Shown: positions 52,853-62,934, numbered from the stretch's first letter. The stretch: DNA of 64,000 nt from an uncultured Muribaculum sp. (GCF_910583865.1 NZ_CAJTYX010000001.1:105331-169330); one strand, 5' to 3'. A program made the numbers and translations. The notes: generated by a model from the letters alone, not told the origin.

Positions 52853-53051
52853 ACGTCTATAAGTAACTCGCAAAAATTATTTCGCATATGATAAATTCTA
52901 AAGCTTTATATTTCCGCCGGAGAATTTTCGGCGCTTTCCGCTCTCTTCATCAGTCATGTAGCTCGCTACACTCCTTCTTCATCGAGCAAAAATCGCTCGA
53001 AAATTCTCTCGTCGTAAATATAAAATAATTTTTGCGAGTTACTTAAGACGT
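52853..53051. repeat. 199-bp palindromic (MITE-like) element
   Basis: Terminal arms at 52861-52882 and 53023-53044 are a perfect 22-bp inverted repeat, extended outward by ACGTC/GACGT across a small bulge. A second, imperfect inner stem pairs about 52907-52933 with 52995-53022, and a small GTAGC/GCTAC hairpin sits at the centre. It lies between the BACON lipoprotein stop and the glycosidase start. No coding potential is seen. It may end or attenuate read-through from the susCD operon, or be a mobile repeat. Confidence 0.8.
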
Positions 53052-53131
53052 CCGAGATGAGCGATATGCCTGATAAATATCGGCACATCGCCCATCCGGG
53101 GATGTTCATATCTCGCCTAAGAGTAGCCGGA

Positions 53132-54598
53132 TCAATCGACTACCACCTTGAAGTTGTCAAACAATTTTCGGTTGGACTTATATTTTCCTTTATTGGAACG
53201 CACATCCCATCCTTCGCCGTCGTTCATGGTGAGATTGTCGGCATCGCATGCAATGAACACGATGCGTGTGGCTGATGTCATGCCCTCGACTTTCATCGAG
53301 AACATGCTCTCAGGATTACGCCATACCTCCAGGCATGTGGTCTCCTCGGTGTCGAAATAGCCGTCCTTGCCTATAAGGAACTTCGCTGCCTCGGTGAGGT
53401 CGACATCGTGCACACCCGCCTGCCCGTCGGGGGTATCGCCGGTGCTGTTGTATGGTATGGTGCATGTGCCTGTCATTATGGCCGCAGAGCTTGTGCCGTT
53501 GGCCTTTGCATCTACGATGCGTCCCGGCCCGAGGATCGACACCCAAAACTCGTTGCCTTTCTCTTTGGCGTTCTTGGCCGATGTGAAGCCGGCCATGCTC
53601 CAGCTTACTGTGGCCGTAACCTCCCCGCTGATGGAAGATATCGCCGGGGAACATATGTTGCCGGCGCACTTGCTGGAGGTGCCGAACAGGATGAAATGGT
53701 AACGTGAATAAGTGTATGGACCTGCCGACTTGCCGGAAGAGCCACGCACTGCCGTCCAGCCGGGGTTTGCCGACTTAACAGGATCGATCCACTTATCGAT
53801 ACGGAGCATGTGGTCGTTCCAGCACTGCGGCTCTACGTAAGCCTCGTCGCAAAAATCGGCATTCGCATCCACAGGTGTGAAGCACCACCCGAAATCGTCG
53901 AAGAATATGGCATCGAGCTGGGTGACGGATATAGTGGTCGTAATCTCCGAATTGGCACCGGTTCCCCTGATGACAATAAGAGCGGAACGTTCGGCACCGG
54001 TATGGTTTGCCTCAGCGGTTCCAATAACGAGCTTATCGCCGTCGCGCACCACCGACAGCCATGCGGCATCCGTGTCAGGCTCTACTGTCCATTCATAGTT
54101 GGCAGTGACTACAACCTCGCTGAAGCTGCCGGCCTGCTGGAGCTGGATGTTGTCAGCGGTGACGGACAGTGTAGGTCCTGACGGATCCTGCGCAAGCACG
54201 AGACGTTGCGGCAACTCCACGCCGTTGGCCATCACGCGGAACTCAGCCTTGCGGACTTCGGCCATCGGGTTGCTTACGGCATAAAAGCGAATGATGCCTT
54301 CGCCTTCCCCATCAAGCGGATATAGCTTCATCCACTCGGGCATCTCACCGTCGACGGGGACGAGACGCCAGGAACAGTTTGAACGTACTATATAATGGTC
54401 GCCCGCACCAAACGACCATTTATCCTGGTCGAGACCTTTGACATCCATGCGTACAACCCCGTTATCGGCACCTTCCACATAAAAGAACGGATCGCCTGCA
54501 ACCGAATCGTCATCTTCCTTACATGAGGTGACAGCCAGCGCCATAAGAGCGGCAACGGCGATCACATTCGAAACCCGGAATATATTTTTAAATTTCAT
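53132..54598 (-). CDS. BACON-domain lipoprotein of the glycan locus
   Basis: 488 aa. Lipobox AVTSC gives Cys26. Residues about 40-135 and 140-228 are two BACON-like modules (LSVTADNIQLQQ, YEWTVEPD, AWLSVVRDGDKLVIG). Residues 235-485 form a jelly-roll-like region (FFDDFGWCFTP and KLFDNFKVVVD at the end), probably glycan-binding. Its place directly after SusD is that of SusE/SusF-type surface glycan-binding proteins. It lies 28 bases downstream of susD and is followed by the palindromic element. Confidence 0.85.
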   Translation of the reverse strand: MKFKNIFRVSNVIAVAALMALAVTSCKEDDDSVAGDPFFYVEGADNGVVRMDVKGLDQDKWSFGAGDHYIVRSNCSWRLVPVDGEMPEWMKLYPLDGEGEGIIRFYAVSNPMAEVRKAEFRVMANGVELPQRLVLAQDPSGPTLSVTADNIQLQQAGSFSEVVVTANYEWTVEPDTDAAWLSVVRDGDKLVIGTAEANHTGAERSALIVIRGTGANSEITTTISVTQLDAIFFDDFGWCFTPVDANADFCDEAYVEPQCWNDHMLRIDKWIDPVKSANPGWTAVRGSSGKSAGPYTYSRYHFILFGTSSKCAGNICSPAISSISGEVTATVSWSMAGFTSAKNAKEKGNEFWVSILGPGRIVDAKANGTSSAAIMTGTCTIPYNSTGDTPDGQAGVHDVDLTEAAKFLIGKDGYFDTEETTCLEVWRNPESMFSMKVEGMTSATRIVFIACDADNLTMNDGEGWDVRSNKGKYKSNRKLFDNFKVVVD

Positions 54599-54626
54599 TT
54601 TTCTGAGAATTAAGTGTCATATATCG

Positions 54627-56195
54627 TTACTGCTGGCGCACGGCGGTAAAAGTGCCGTTAATGGCCTTGTAGCTCCACCACACCGGAGTGCGCAGGGTGT
54701 TCTCTCCACCCATACGGGTGAGGGCCTCCTGCACGTGGACGCTGTTGGATCCGACGGTGTTGGTAGGATAATAAAGCCGTTGCGGATATTCGTAGTTATT
54801 GTAGCTGCATCCGTTGCCGATAGAGATTACCGGCCATCCCGTGCGACGCAATTCATGGTATGCCTCAAAGCCGACCCAAAGCAAAGATATGAATTTCTGG
54901 TTGGCGATAAGGGCCGCATGGTCGGAATTGGCGTCCCAGCCCGCGAGTTTCCCGGCAAGCAGCTCGGCTATGCGGTCGTCGGTAATCTGATACTGCGTGG
55001 CGCTATAACGCGTCAACTCGCCCCACTTCTTACATGAAGCAGTGACGGCTGACTCGTAATAGGCACGTGCAGCATCGTCGCCCCCGGAGATGTAGCCCTT
55101 GAGCGCGGCTTCCGCGAGGATGAACTGCATTTCGGAGTAATCGAACAGCCATGCCGGCGCAGCATCACGCGCAAGGACGGGATAGTTGAGATAGCTGGCG
55201 CCGATGTCCTCGACACGTGCATCGGAGATGGAGCATCCGCCCTGCACGCCTTTCCAGTCGCCGCCGCGCTGTATTGCCATAGTAGTAAGACGCGGATCCT
55301 CCTCGGAATCGCGGCCGGTGATAAGAAGAAGGTCGAGAAACGTGTTGGCAATCTTGTTGGGTGTGAACTGCGTTTCCTTCACGTCCTCCGGGCGGAAGTA
55401 GTTGTAATAAGGGTCGATGCCGGTATATTTCACGGTAGCGCTCTCCGATGCCGAAGATATGACCGGATATTTCGAAGGAGAAGCCAGAATCTCGGCGATC
55501 TTTTCACCGGCATTCATCTCCGCGCGTGCCGACACTCGCATGAGCAGACGCAGATACAGTGAATTGTTGAACTTGCGCCACAGCTGCATGTCGCCGCCGT
55601 ACATCAGGTCGATAGCCGGCTTGGCGAAAACGGGGGAGGAAGAGTATATCTTGTTGGCGGCTTCAAGATCGGCAAACATCTGCTCGTAGACATCCTTCTG
55701 GCTGTCGAAAACGGGAGTCCAGTTCTCCTTGTCGTACTGGAATGCCTCGCGGTAAGGTATGTCGCCGAATATGTCGGTAAGATTGGACATGGCGAACACC
55801 TTCAATGTCATGCCGACAGCCTTTGCCGCAGGCTCATCTTTCGTGTCGCCAAGCAGTATCATATGGTTTGCGTTGGCGGCATATCGGGCATAGTTGTTCC
55901 AGACGGTTGACACGTGGGAGTCGCTGAAACTGTAACGGTGGAAGTCCTTGCCATTGCTTCCGGTGCATGCGGTGAACTGCACAAGCTCATTGTTGTAGTT
56001 CCATGTGAGATAGAGCTGGCGGTTGGTCATGCCATAGAACATCGCCTCAAACACCCCATAGGGGTTCAACTCCCCCATTGGGGTCTTGTTGGGGTCGGTG
56101 TTGATGATTTCGAAATCGCTCGTGCAGGACACTGCGGCGGTGCCGACCAATGCGCCGGCGAGCATGTAGAGTATATGTCGGTTTAGTAATTTCAT
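54627..56195 (-). CDS. SusD/RagB-family nutrient-binding lipoprotein
   Basis: 522 aa. The lipoprotein signal ends in AAVSC (Cys24). The helical TPR-like scaffold of the SusD-like type 2 group is visible: CTSDFEIINTDPNKTPMGELNP, the YARYAANANHMI helix, KVFAMSNLTDIFGDIPYREAF, PVFDSQKDVYEQMFADL and a C-terminal AYHELRRTGWPV. It caps the SusC transporter and captures the substrate at the surface. It starts 6 bases after the SusC stop. Confidence 0.95.
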   Translation of the reverse strand: MKLLNRHILYMLAGALVGTAAVSCTSDFEIINTDPNKTPMGELNPYGVFEAMFYGMTNRQLYLTWNYNNELVQFTACTGSNGKDFHRYSFSDSHVSTVWNNYARYAANANHMILLGDTKDEPAAKAVGMTLKVFAMSNLTDIFGDIPYREAFQYDKENWTPVFDSQKDVYEQMFADLEAANKIYSSSPVFAKPAIDLMYGGDMQLWRKFNNSLYLRLLMRVSARAEMNAGEKIAEILASPSKYPVISSASESATVKYTGIDPYYNYFRPEDVKETQFTPNKIANTFLDLLLITGRDSEEDPRLTTMAIQRGGDWKGVQGGCSISDARVEDIGASYLNYPVLARDAAPAWLFDYSEMQFILAEAALKGYISGGDDAARAYYESAVTASCKKWGELTRYSATQYQITDDRIAELLAGKLAGWDANSDHAALIANQKFISLLWVGFEAYHELRRTGWPVISIGNGCSYNNYEYPQRLYYPTNTVGSNSVHVQEALTRMGGENTLRTPVWWSYKAINGTFTAVRQQ

Positions 56196-56201
56196 GTTGG
56201 A

Positions 56202-59200
56202 TCAGAATGAAAGTTTGATGTTGAATCCATAAGTGCGCGTCATCGGGAGAGCGCCCATTTCCAGACCGTTGACGATATTGGTGCCGTTCATCGTGCCGGC
56301 TGCCTCGGGATCGAACTGCGGCCAACGTGTGATGCAGAAGATATTCGTGCCGTAAACGCCGAGGGACGCGCCCTGGATAATGCGAAGCCGACGGCAGATC
56401 TTGCGGGGAAGAGTATAGTCGAGACGTGCCTCTCCGAGCTTGAAGAAATCTGTCTTGAAGGTATGTTCCTCGGCATTGTTACGAAGGAACTTCACTTTCT
56501 GGTAATAGTCGATGACCGACTCCACCGGGCGGGTGTTGGGGGTGTACGACACCGAGCCGTCGGGATTTTCAGTCGCCACCACTCCTTCTACCGTAAGACC
56601 GTCATAGCGGCCTTCGAGGGAGTTGGTGAGTTTGCCCATATAGGACAGGACGGCATTGGTATGGGAGAACGCATGTCCGCCCATCTGTGCGGAGAATGTA
56701 AGCCCGAGAGTGAAATCCTTATATCGGAAAGTGTGGCTCATTCCACCCCTCCAGGTAGGATTGACCTTGGCGATGCGGGTATCAGCCGCATCGTCAAGCA
56801 ACGGCATGCCGTTGGTGGCATCGATGATCTTCATGCCGGAGCAGTCCACGGTATTGCCTGCGGCATCGGTATAGGTGGCACCTTGAGGAGCGCGCTTGTA
56901 CCCCTTGCCGTAAATCCAGTTCATCTCCTGTCCGATATACGACCGCACTGTGGCGTAGCTGCCTCCGGCACCGTCGTTCTGTATGAAAGCAGCGGCCGGA
57001 TCCCATCCCTCCTCCAGGCTGACAAGCTTGTTCCAGTTGCGGCTCCAGTTCACATCGAACGACCATGTAAAGTCCTTGGTCTGTACGGGAATCACATGAA
57101 CCGCGACTTCAATTCCCCGGTTGCGGATCTCGCCGGCGTTCATCTTACGCCCGGAAACGCCCGTAATCATATCGGCCACGGCACTCACTATCTGATTGGT
57201 GGTAGATGAATGATAGAATGCGAAATCCACACCGAAACGGTTGTGGAGGAACATGGACTCAAGTCCCGCCTCCCAACTCTCGACATTTTCCGGCTTGATA
57301 AAGTAGTTGGCAGCCGTGGTAGGGAGTAGCGAGCTTGACGGATATGACGAGGAGGCCGCATAAGAATCGGTAAGTGTGTAGGGACTGGTATCATTGCCCA
57401 CATTGGCCCATGAGCCACGCACTTTCAGCATATCGACCCAAGGTGCGGTTTCATGGAAATTGAGGGCATTGTCGAGTAGCACGCTTGCCGAAACCGACGG
57501 ATAGAAGAACGACCAGTTGCCGCGTCCGAGGGCCGACGACCAGTCGTTGCGGGCTGTAAGGTCGAGATAATATGTATCATCCCAGCTCAGGTTGACGAAT
57601 CCGTAGAACGAATTCACCACCTTGCGGCTACGCCAGTTGTAGGGACGGGCAAACTCTCCGTCGGGAAGATTGCTGGAGTTGTATATGCCCTCCTCCCCGA
57701 GATTCTTCAGAGTGATGGAGTTGCGGAAAGCACGCCGCATCATGGTGTTTCCTCCGACAGCTGCATTCAGACCGAGGCGCTTGTTGACAAGCTTGTTGTT
57801 GACATAACGGAGCATGAAGTCGAGGTTGGTCTCGATGTCGCGGTTGTTCTGCTCGCGATAGAAGCCACGCTCGAAATTGGGGGTGCGGAACGGCTTCTTC
57901 TGCTGACGCCAGTCGATGCTCAAATCGGTACCCGCACGCAGGTCGAGCGTGAGTCCTTTGACCGGGAAAGCGATGTTGAGCGCTACGTTGCCATATACGC
58001 GATCCTTGTTGATGGCGTTGGTGGCCTCATACATCTGACGGTAGGGATTGACCGGCTTGGAATTGCCCATGCTCTGCACCATAGCCTTTCCGTCGTAGCG
58101 GTTGCCGAGATAGTTTTCTTCCGTACAGTAGCCACCGAAATATTCATCGCGATACTGTGCGGGGCTTATGTTTGTGTTACCCCAGATGAGCATATAGAAC
58201 GGGCTCTGGTTACTGTAGCCCTGCACCGGGAGATTGTCTGACGACTTATGGAGATAGTTCACACGTGCGGATAGCTTTATCCACTTGTTCATCTTGGTAT
58301 TCAGCGCCACGGACACCGTCTGATTCTGATAACCGGTGTTTGGCAGAATCCAATCATTGCGTGTGTCGGTGACCGACAAGCGCGCTGAAGTCCCCTTTCC
58401 GTTGTTGGAGCTGAGTGTGATGTTGTTGCGGTAGGTCACACCTGTCTCCATGAATCCGGTGAACCAGTCGTCGGCATATAGAAACGGTGTAAGCGTCCAC
58501 TCTCCCGTGACGCGGTTGTAGGAATTATACTGACTGCGCAGCTTGTCGGCGCCGAAAGCTTCGCCATAGCTCATGCGCGATCCGTTGGCTGTAGCGGGAA
58601 AACCCTCGGGGACATCCATGTTGCGAAAGCGCCAGAAAGCATATGGCGCGAAGCCGCCATCCGCACCCGGGCCGTAGACGCCCTGGAAATCAGGATAAAA
58701 GTCGGCTTTTTCCCATGTTATCGATGAATTGATTGTGACACCGATCCCCTTCTCGGCCTTTCCGCCCTTGGTGGTGATGACAATCGCACCGTTGGCCGCA
58801 CGCGAACCGTAAAGCGCGGTAGCCGCCGGGCCTTTCAGCACGGTGACCGACTCCACATCCTCGGGGTTGATTTCCGATGCCCCGTTACCGAAGTCGACAG
58901 GCGCATCGTCGTTGGAAAACGACACACCGCTTCCCGTGCCGGCATCGCCGGAGGTGATTGGCACACCATCGACCACGAAAAGAGCCTCATTGGAACCGTA
59001 GTTGAGTGACTGCTCTCCTCGTAGCACCACACGCATGGAGCCGAGAGGACCGGATCCCGCACTTGTCATCGACAGGCCGGCCACCTTGCCGTTCATCGAA
59101 TTGAGCCAGTTGCCAGAGACCGTATTGTTAAGGTCCTCACTCGACACTTTAGATACGGCATAGCCGAGCGATTTCTGCTCACGGCTGATGCCGAGGGCTG

Positions 59201-59855
59201 TCACAACGACATCGTTAAGCGTCACCCCCGACTGGTTGAGGGTGATACTGACAGGAGTTCCGGGGACAGCCTTGATCTCTTTCGGGTCGCAGCCGACATA
59301 GCGGGCCACCAATGTGGGGTTCTTACCATCTATGACCAACGAGAAATTGCCGTCGATATCTGTAGATGTACCGTTGTTGGTCCCTTTCTGCATCACGGTA
59401 GCACCGATCACCGGCTCGCCGGTATCGTCGATGACACGTCCCGTGACAGTCTTTTTGCCGGCCTTGGAGGCTTTATTTCCTTTTCCCCTGCCCTCTCGTA
59501 CAGTCTTGCGGGGAGTCAGGATAATGGTGTTGCCCTTTATCTCGACCCCGGCACCCGGGAGCACCTCTGCAAGTATATCGTCGAGAGGACGGTCTGTGGC
59601 ATGCAACGTCACGCGCTCTGCCACAGGCAAGCCGCCCTCGTCGCTATAGGCAAATGTGTAGTCGCACTTCGACTCGATGTCATGGAGCAGCTGCTTGACC
59701 GTAATATCGTTGGCATCGATACTTATTTTCGGAAGAGCTACCGCCGCCATTATCGGCGATGCCGACATGGCAATGAGCGATACGGCGATAAAAACCTTGG
59801 TGCGTAAACGCACAAGTCCTGATGGCATACCGCTAAATTTAATATTTGCAATCAT
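56202..59855 (-). CDS. SusC/RagA-family TonB-linked outer-membrane transporter
   Basis: 1217 aa. The signal peptide covers about 1-38. An N-terminal STN domain (about 45-100, ISIDANDITVKQLLHDIE) marks it as a transducer that can signal to the FecR protein encoded just upstream. A CarboxypepD_reg-like domain (about 135-205, VTGRVIDDTGEPVIGATV), plug (about 210-345, ALGISREQKSLGYAVSKV and VTVLKGPAATALYGSRAANGAIVITT) and a 22-strand-type barrel follow. It imports oligosaccharides with the SusD lipoprotein. Confidence 0.95.
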   Translation of the reverse strand: MIANIKFSGMPSGLVRLRTKVFIAVSLIAMSASPIMAAVALPKISIDANDITVKQLLHDIESKCDYTFAYSDEGGLPVAERVTLHATDRPLDDILAEVLPGAGVEIKGNTIILTPRKTVREGRGKGNKASKAGKKTVTGRVIDDTGEPVIGATVMQKGTNNGTSTDIDGNFSLVIDGKNPTLVARYVGCDPKEIKAVPGTPVSITLNQSGVTLNDVVVTALGISREQKSLGYAVSKVSSEDLNNTVSGNWLNSMNGKVAGLSMTSAGSGPLGSMRVVLRGEQSLNYGSNEALFVVDGVPITSGDAGTGSGVSFSNDDAPVDFGNGASEINPEDVESVTVLKGPAATALYGSRAANGAIVITTKGGKAEKGIGVTINSSITWEKADFYPDFQGVYGPGADGGFAPYAFWRFRNMDVPEGFPATANGSRMSYGEAFGADKLRSQYNSYNRVTGEWTLTPFLYADDWFTGFMETGVTYRNNITLSSNNGKGTSARLSVTDTRNDWILPNTGYQNQTVSVALNTKMNKWIKLSARVNYLHKSSDNLPVQGYSNQSPFYMLIWGNTNISPAQYRDEYFGGYCTEENYLGNRYDGKAMVQSMGNSKPVNPYRQMYEATNAINKDRVYGNVALNIAFPVKGLTLDLRAGTDLSIDWRQQKKPFRTPNFERGFYREQNNRDIETNLDFMLRYVNNKLVNKRLGLNAAVGGNTMMRRAFRNSITLKNLGEEGIYNSSNLPDGEFARPYNWRSRKVVNSFYGFVNLSWDDTYYLDLTARNDWSSALGRGNWSFFYPSVSASVLLDNALNFHETAPWVDMLKVRGSWANVGNDTSPYTLTDSYAASSSYPSSSLLPTTAANYFIKPENVESWEAGLESMFLHNRFGVDFAFYHSSTTNQIVSAVADMITGVSGRKMNAGEIRNRGIEVAVHVIPVQTKDFTWSFDVNWSRNWNKLVSLEEGWDPAAAFIQNDGAGGSYATVRSYIGQEMNWIYGKGYKRAPQGATYTDAAGNTVDCSGMKIIDATNGMPLLDDAADTRIAKVNPTWRGGMSHTFRYKDFTLGLTFSAQMGGHAFSHTNAVLSYMGKLTNSLEGRYDGLTVEGVVATENPDGSVSYTPNTRPVESVIDYYQKVKFLRNNAEEHTFKTDFFKLGEARLDYTLPRKICRRLRIIQGASLGVYGTNIFCITRWPQFDPEAAGTMNGTNIVNGLEMGALPMTRTYGFNIKLSF

Positions 59856-59928
59856 GTCTAAGGGTTGGTATATATTTAAAGGTTGATTGGTTTACTACTG
59901 GGATTATCCTTACGGCGGTAATCGCGAA

Positions 59929-61026
59929 TCACACATGGGACGCATTTCCTACAGCAAGATTGCGGCCATCCACCGTTATCTCTACAGGAAGGAGGTGCTC
60001 GATAATCGAAATTACTTCATCGAGGGATTGCGATGAATTTATAGTGATGGAGAGTCGGGAATCCATCCACGCGGAATCATCGACAGTCATTTCCATACCG
60101 TAGCGACGAGAAATGAGGCGCAGGATATCCGACAGCGGCTCGTTGTCGAAAGTCGCCGACGGCTTTATCCACCGGCAATAGGCTTTGGCATCGGCAGGTT
60201 CGACCAACACATCGCGCGACATGCGGTCAAGCGTGATCCTCTGGTCAGGCTTGATTGTGATTGGACGACCCAATAACGGACTTTCCACTTCCACTTTCCC
60301 AGACAGGAGAATAACCTCCTCGGTGTCGGCATAGGAACATGAGCGCGCACTAAACGAGGTGCCGAGCACCGTCACATCCATCGACTCCATCTCTACCACG
60401 AATGGGCGGCGCGCATTTCGAGTGACCTCGAAGTAGGCTTCTCCGTCAATAGAGACCCTGCGCTCTCCGGATTCATTGAAATCACCGGAATATGTCAACG
60501 TTGACCCCCCATTAAGCCACAGGTGGGTTCCGTCGGGCAAAGTGTATTTTCCAATCGAACCTTCTGCGGCGAGGAGCACCGTGTCGGAAGCCTGAGAGCC
60601 GCTTAATTTGCCCAACAGGAAAGAACCTATGGATAATATCGCACACAACATAGCCGCGACAAACAGCCATCCGGTCCGTGGTCGTCTCGCAGCCTTGTCG
60701 GAAAAGTCCGCATCGGATGTAGTTGCCTGATTAGCAGGTGGTACGTCATCAGACATAATCGAAACCGGGCCGACAGGCGCTCTGCGCTGCGAATTTATCT
60801 CTCGCAAAACGCGCTGAAGCCCCTTGGCCATGTCGGCGTCAATGTCCAATCGAGACACACCATCCTTGTCACGGGCATCAAGGCTGTCCCAAAGGCCCAA
60901 CATCGCACCTGTAGTGGCGGCCTCCCCACCATGCTCCAGAAGCCAATTATGAATTGCCTTAAGAAGATCGGCCGGAATGTCGGATGATGAAGCAAGATAA
61001 TCTACTATTTCCTGATGGTCGCTCAT
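59929..61026 (-). CDS. FecR-family anti-sigma factor
   Basis: 365 aa. The N-terminal cytoplasmic part (1-118) would hold an ECF sigma factor. There is one membrane helix (about 119-140, WLFVAAMLCAILSIGSFLLG). The periplasmic FecR domain (about 150-245, YTLPDGTHLWLNGGSTLTY) and DUF4974 domain (about 285-355) contact the STN domain of SusC. Met at 61026 is preferred over the upstream 61080. No sigma gene adjoins it. The nearest is at 50798-51361, at the far end of the locus. Confidence 0.92.
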   Translation of the reverse strand: MSDHQEIVDYLASSSDIPADLLKAIHNWLLEHGGEAATTGAMLGLWDSLDARDKDGVSRLDIDADMAKGLQRVLREINSQRRAPVGPVSIMSDDVPPANQATTSDADFSDKAARRPRTGWLFVAAMLCAILSIGSFLLGKLSGSQASDTVLLAAEGSIGKYTLPDGTHLWLNGGSTLTYSGDFNESGERRVSIDGEAYFEVTRNARRPFVVEMESMDVTVLGTSFSARSCSYADTEEVILLSGKVEVESPLLGRPITIKPDQRITLDRMSRDVLVEPADAKAYCRWIKPSATFDNEPLSDILRLISRRYGMEMTVDDSAWMDSRLSITINSSQSLDEVISIIEHLLPVEITVDGRNLAVGNASHV

Positions 61027-61213
61027 TTCGAAATGTAAAATGACGGTAAGGCAAGCCATGCGGCGATAAGGTCGCGCCACTCAAGGACTGCCATTTATCT
61101 AATGACAACCATACTCCACTATACGCTAATATTTTTTTCACTAAAATTTCAATAATGTGCGTTTGATAAACTAAAACATGCCCCCGGTGTTAACAGATAT
61201 TGAGGAAACGGGG

Positions 61214-61483
61214 CTAAGGATTAAGCATATCCAAATTACGGAATTCAATAACGCTTTGAAGCGCCTTTATCCGTTGTTCGGTCTGTACGTCTGGTTCTAC
61301 ATCCATGGCCATATGCAGATCGCTCAAAGCCCTGCCGAGTTTTCCCGTCGCCAGAAATGCCTCACTACGCAACAGGTAGGCCCATGCCGGGGCATTCCCC
61401 CGAGCAATAATCTCATCTACGGCAACAATTGCCTTTTCAGGCATGTTATTCTTAATAAGGTTGGTAAGTTCCTCGCAAGTCAT
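61214..61483 (-). CDS. Small TPR-like protein
   Basis: 89 aa. Two to three helical hairpins of TPR type (AIVAVDEIIARGNAPAWAYLLRSEAFLATGKLGRALSDLHMAMDVEPDV). It is cytoplasmic, with no signal peptide. Its role is unknown, and its short length suggests an adaptor. It is divergent from the phosphatase gene, with a minus-strand -7 element TAAATTTG at 61526-61519 and an ATTG -33 at 61550-61547. Confidence 0.8.
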   Translation of the reverse strand: MTCEELTNLIKNNMPEKAIVAVDEIIARGNAPAWAYLLRSEAFLATGKLGRALSDLHMAMDVEPDVQTEQRIKALQSVIEFRNLDMLNP

Positions 61484-61518
61484 CGGGCTTATTTAATTCG
61501 ATTCATATTCAATTCACA

Positions 61519-61550
61519 CAAATTTACAAAATAATGTACCGCCGGGCAAT
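61519..61550 (-). promoter_or_regulatory. Promoter of the TPR gene
   Basis: Minus strand ATTG (61550-61547), 20 bases, TAAATTTG (61526-61519), one mismatch in the -33 box. It overlaps the start of the divergent phosphatase gene. Confidence 0.5.
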
Positions 61551-62826
61551 TCTTATCGTAACTATTCTCATAATAGCCATAGCAGCGACAGCACATGTCG
61601 AGCCTGTATCGCACTACACATTCGACGAACTCCACGGATCTGCACGGGTGTACCCGGCTCCGGAGAGACGCGTACAGCTTCCCGACACTCTTACGCCAGT
61701 GATGATAAATCACCTGGGACGGCATGGCGCAAGATACGAGACATCACCCAAGAGGGTGAAATCACTCCGCGCCTCGCTTATCGATGCCAGACAAAAGGGT
61801 ATGCTGACGGCTCTCGGCGATTCAATGCTGGAAATCGTGGAGCGTGCATATGCAATGTCGCGCGACAAATGGGGGATGCTGGATTCAACCGGAATGTCGG
61901 AACAGCAAGGTATTGCCGAGCGAATCTATGAAGCATGGCCTACACTCGTAAAGGGTGCACGCATAGAATCGATTTCATCCTATGTGCCGCGATGCATCAT
62001 GAGCATGGATGAATTCACCCATCGGCTCGCCGTGCTCGACAACGACGTCGAGATACTCTCATCGTCAGGCAGGATGAACTCGTCACTATTGCGCCCTTTC
62101 GCCATCGACTCGGCATATCTCAACCTGCGGCGTGATGCGCCCTGGAGTAAAGAACTTAAGGAATTCTACAAAAATAACGTGCCTCTGGAGCCTGTATGGC
62201 GCTTGATTGACAAGAGAGTGATGGATGAGGAAAAGGCCCGGGAATTTGCCATCCCAATGTTCGGATTCCTCTGCGGGCTTAACGCCTCCGGGATGAAGGG
62301 CGACTTTCTTGAAAAGTTCTACACATATGATGAAGCGTACAGGATGTGGGAATGCCGTAACCTCATGCAGTATCTCGAACGTACTGCCTCCGTCTATTCA
62401 GCGATCCCATCGGAAATCACATGTCCGTTGCTTGCCGACATAATAAACACCACCGATGATTTCCTCGCCGGGCGCTCAAAAGCCTCATTAAGCCTGAGGT
62501 TCGGCCACGCTGAGACCATAATGCCGTTTCTATCTTTGATCAAGCTACAGGATTGTTATTATGCCGGAAAGAATATGAATGACGTGGGACAGCATTGGCA
62601 GAACTTCCACGTCACCCCGATGGCCAGCAATTTCCAGATGATTGTATGCATGTCGACATCCGGCACTCCCTACGTGCGCATCGACCTCAACGAACGCCCT
62701 ATCCTATTCCCGGGTACCGACTGTTATTACGTGACATGGGAATACGCACGCCGATACTTTGACAACATACTCAATTCGTCCCCCCTTATTCCCGGGACAT
62801 CGACAAATCAACAGGGTGTTTCATAA
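61534..62826 (+). CDS. Histidine phosphatase, MINPP-like (possible phytase)
   Basis: 430 aa with an N-terminal signal or membrane helix (about 1-20). The branch 2 histidine phosphatase motif RHGARY (Arg63, His64) and a HAE motif in RFGHAETIM (His325) are as in multiple inositol polyphosphate phosphatases. It would release phosphate from inositol phosphates or similar substrates outside the inner membrane. The final codons (GVS-stop) are encoded by a repeated hairpin (62813-62842), so the true C-terminus may have been replaced. Confidence 0.85.
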   Translation: MYRRAILIVTILIIAIAATAHVEPVSHYTFDELHGSARVYPAPERRVQLPDTLTPVMINHLGRHGARYETSPKRVKSLRASLIDARQKGMLTALGDSMLEIVERAYAMSRDKWGMLDSTGMSEQQGIAERIYEAWPTLVKGARIESISSYVPRCIMSMDEFTHRLAVLDNDVEILSSSGRMNSSLLRPFAIDSAYLNLRRDAPWSKELKEFYKNNVPLEPVWRLIDKRVMDEEKAREFAIPMFGFLCGLNASGMKGDFLEKFYTYDEAYRMWECRNLMQYLERTASVYSAIPSEITCPLLADIINTTDDFLAGRSKASLSLRFGHAETIMPFLSLIKLQDCYYAGKNMNDVGQHWQNFHVTPMASNFQMIVCMSTSGTPYVRIDLNERPILFPGTDCYYVTWEYARRYFDNILNSSPLIPGTSTNQQGVS

Positions 62827-62842
62827 CAGAAGTAAACACCCT
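62813..62842. repeat. Dispersed hairpin with conserved loop, copy 2
   Basis: AGGGTGTTT pairs perfectly with AAACACCCT around loop CATAACAGAAGT. It matches the element at 27057-27083 in stem, loop and the following CTC. It contains the stop codon of the phosphatase gene. Confidence 0.65.
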
Positions 62843-62934
62843 CTAAAAACATCCGTCTATGACAAGGGTACGTATCATATAAATTTGAGCAACCCATTAG
62901 TTTGAATTGGGCGTGTGCGCCGGTTGCAGGCGTA

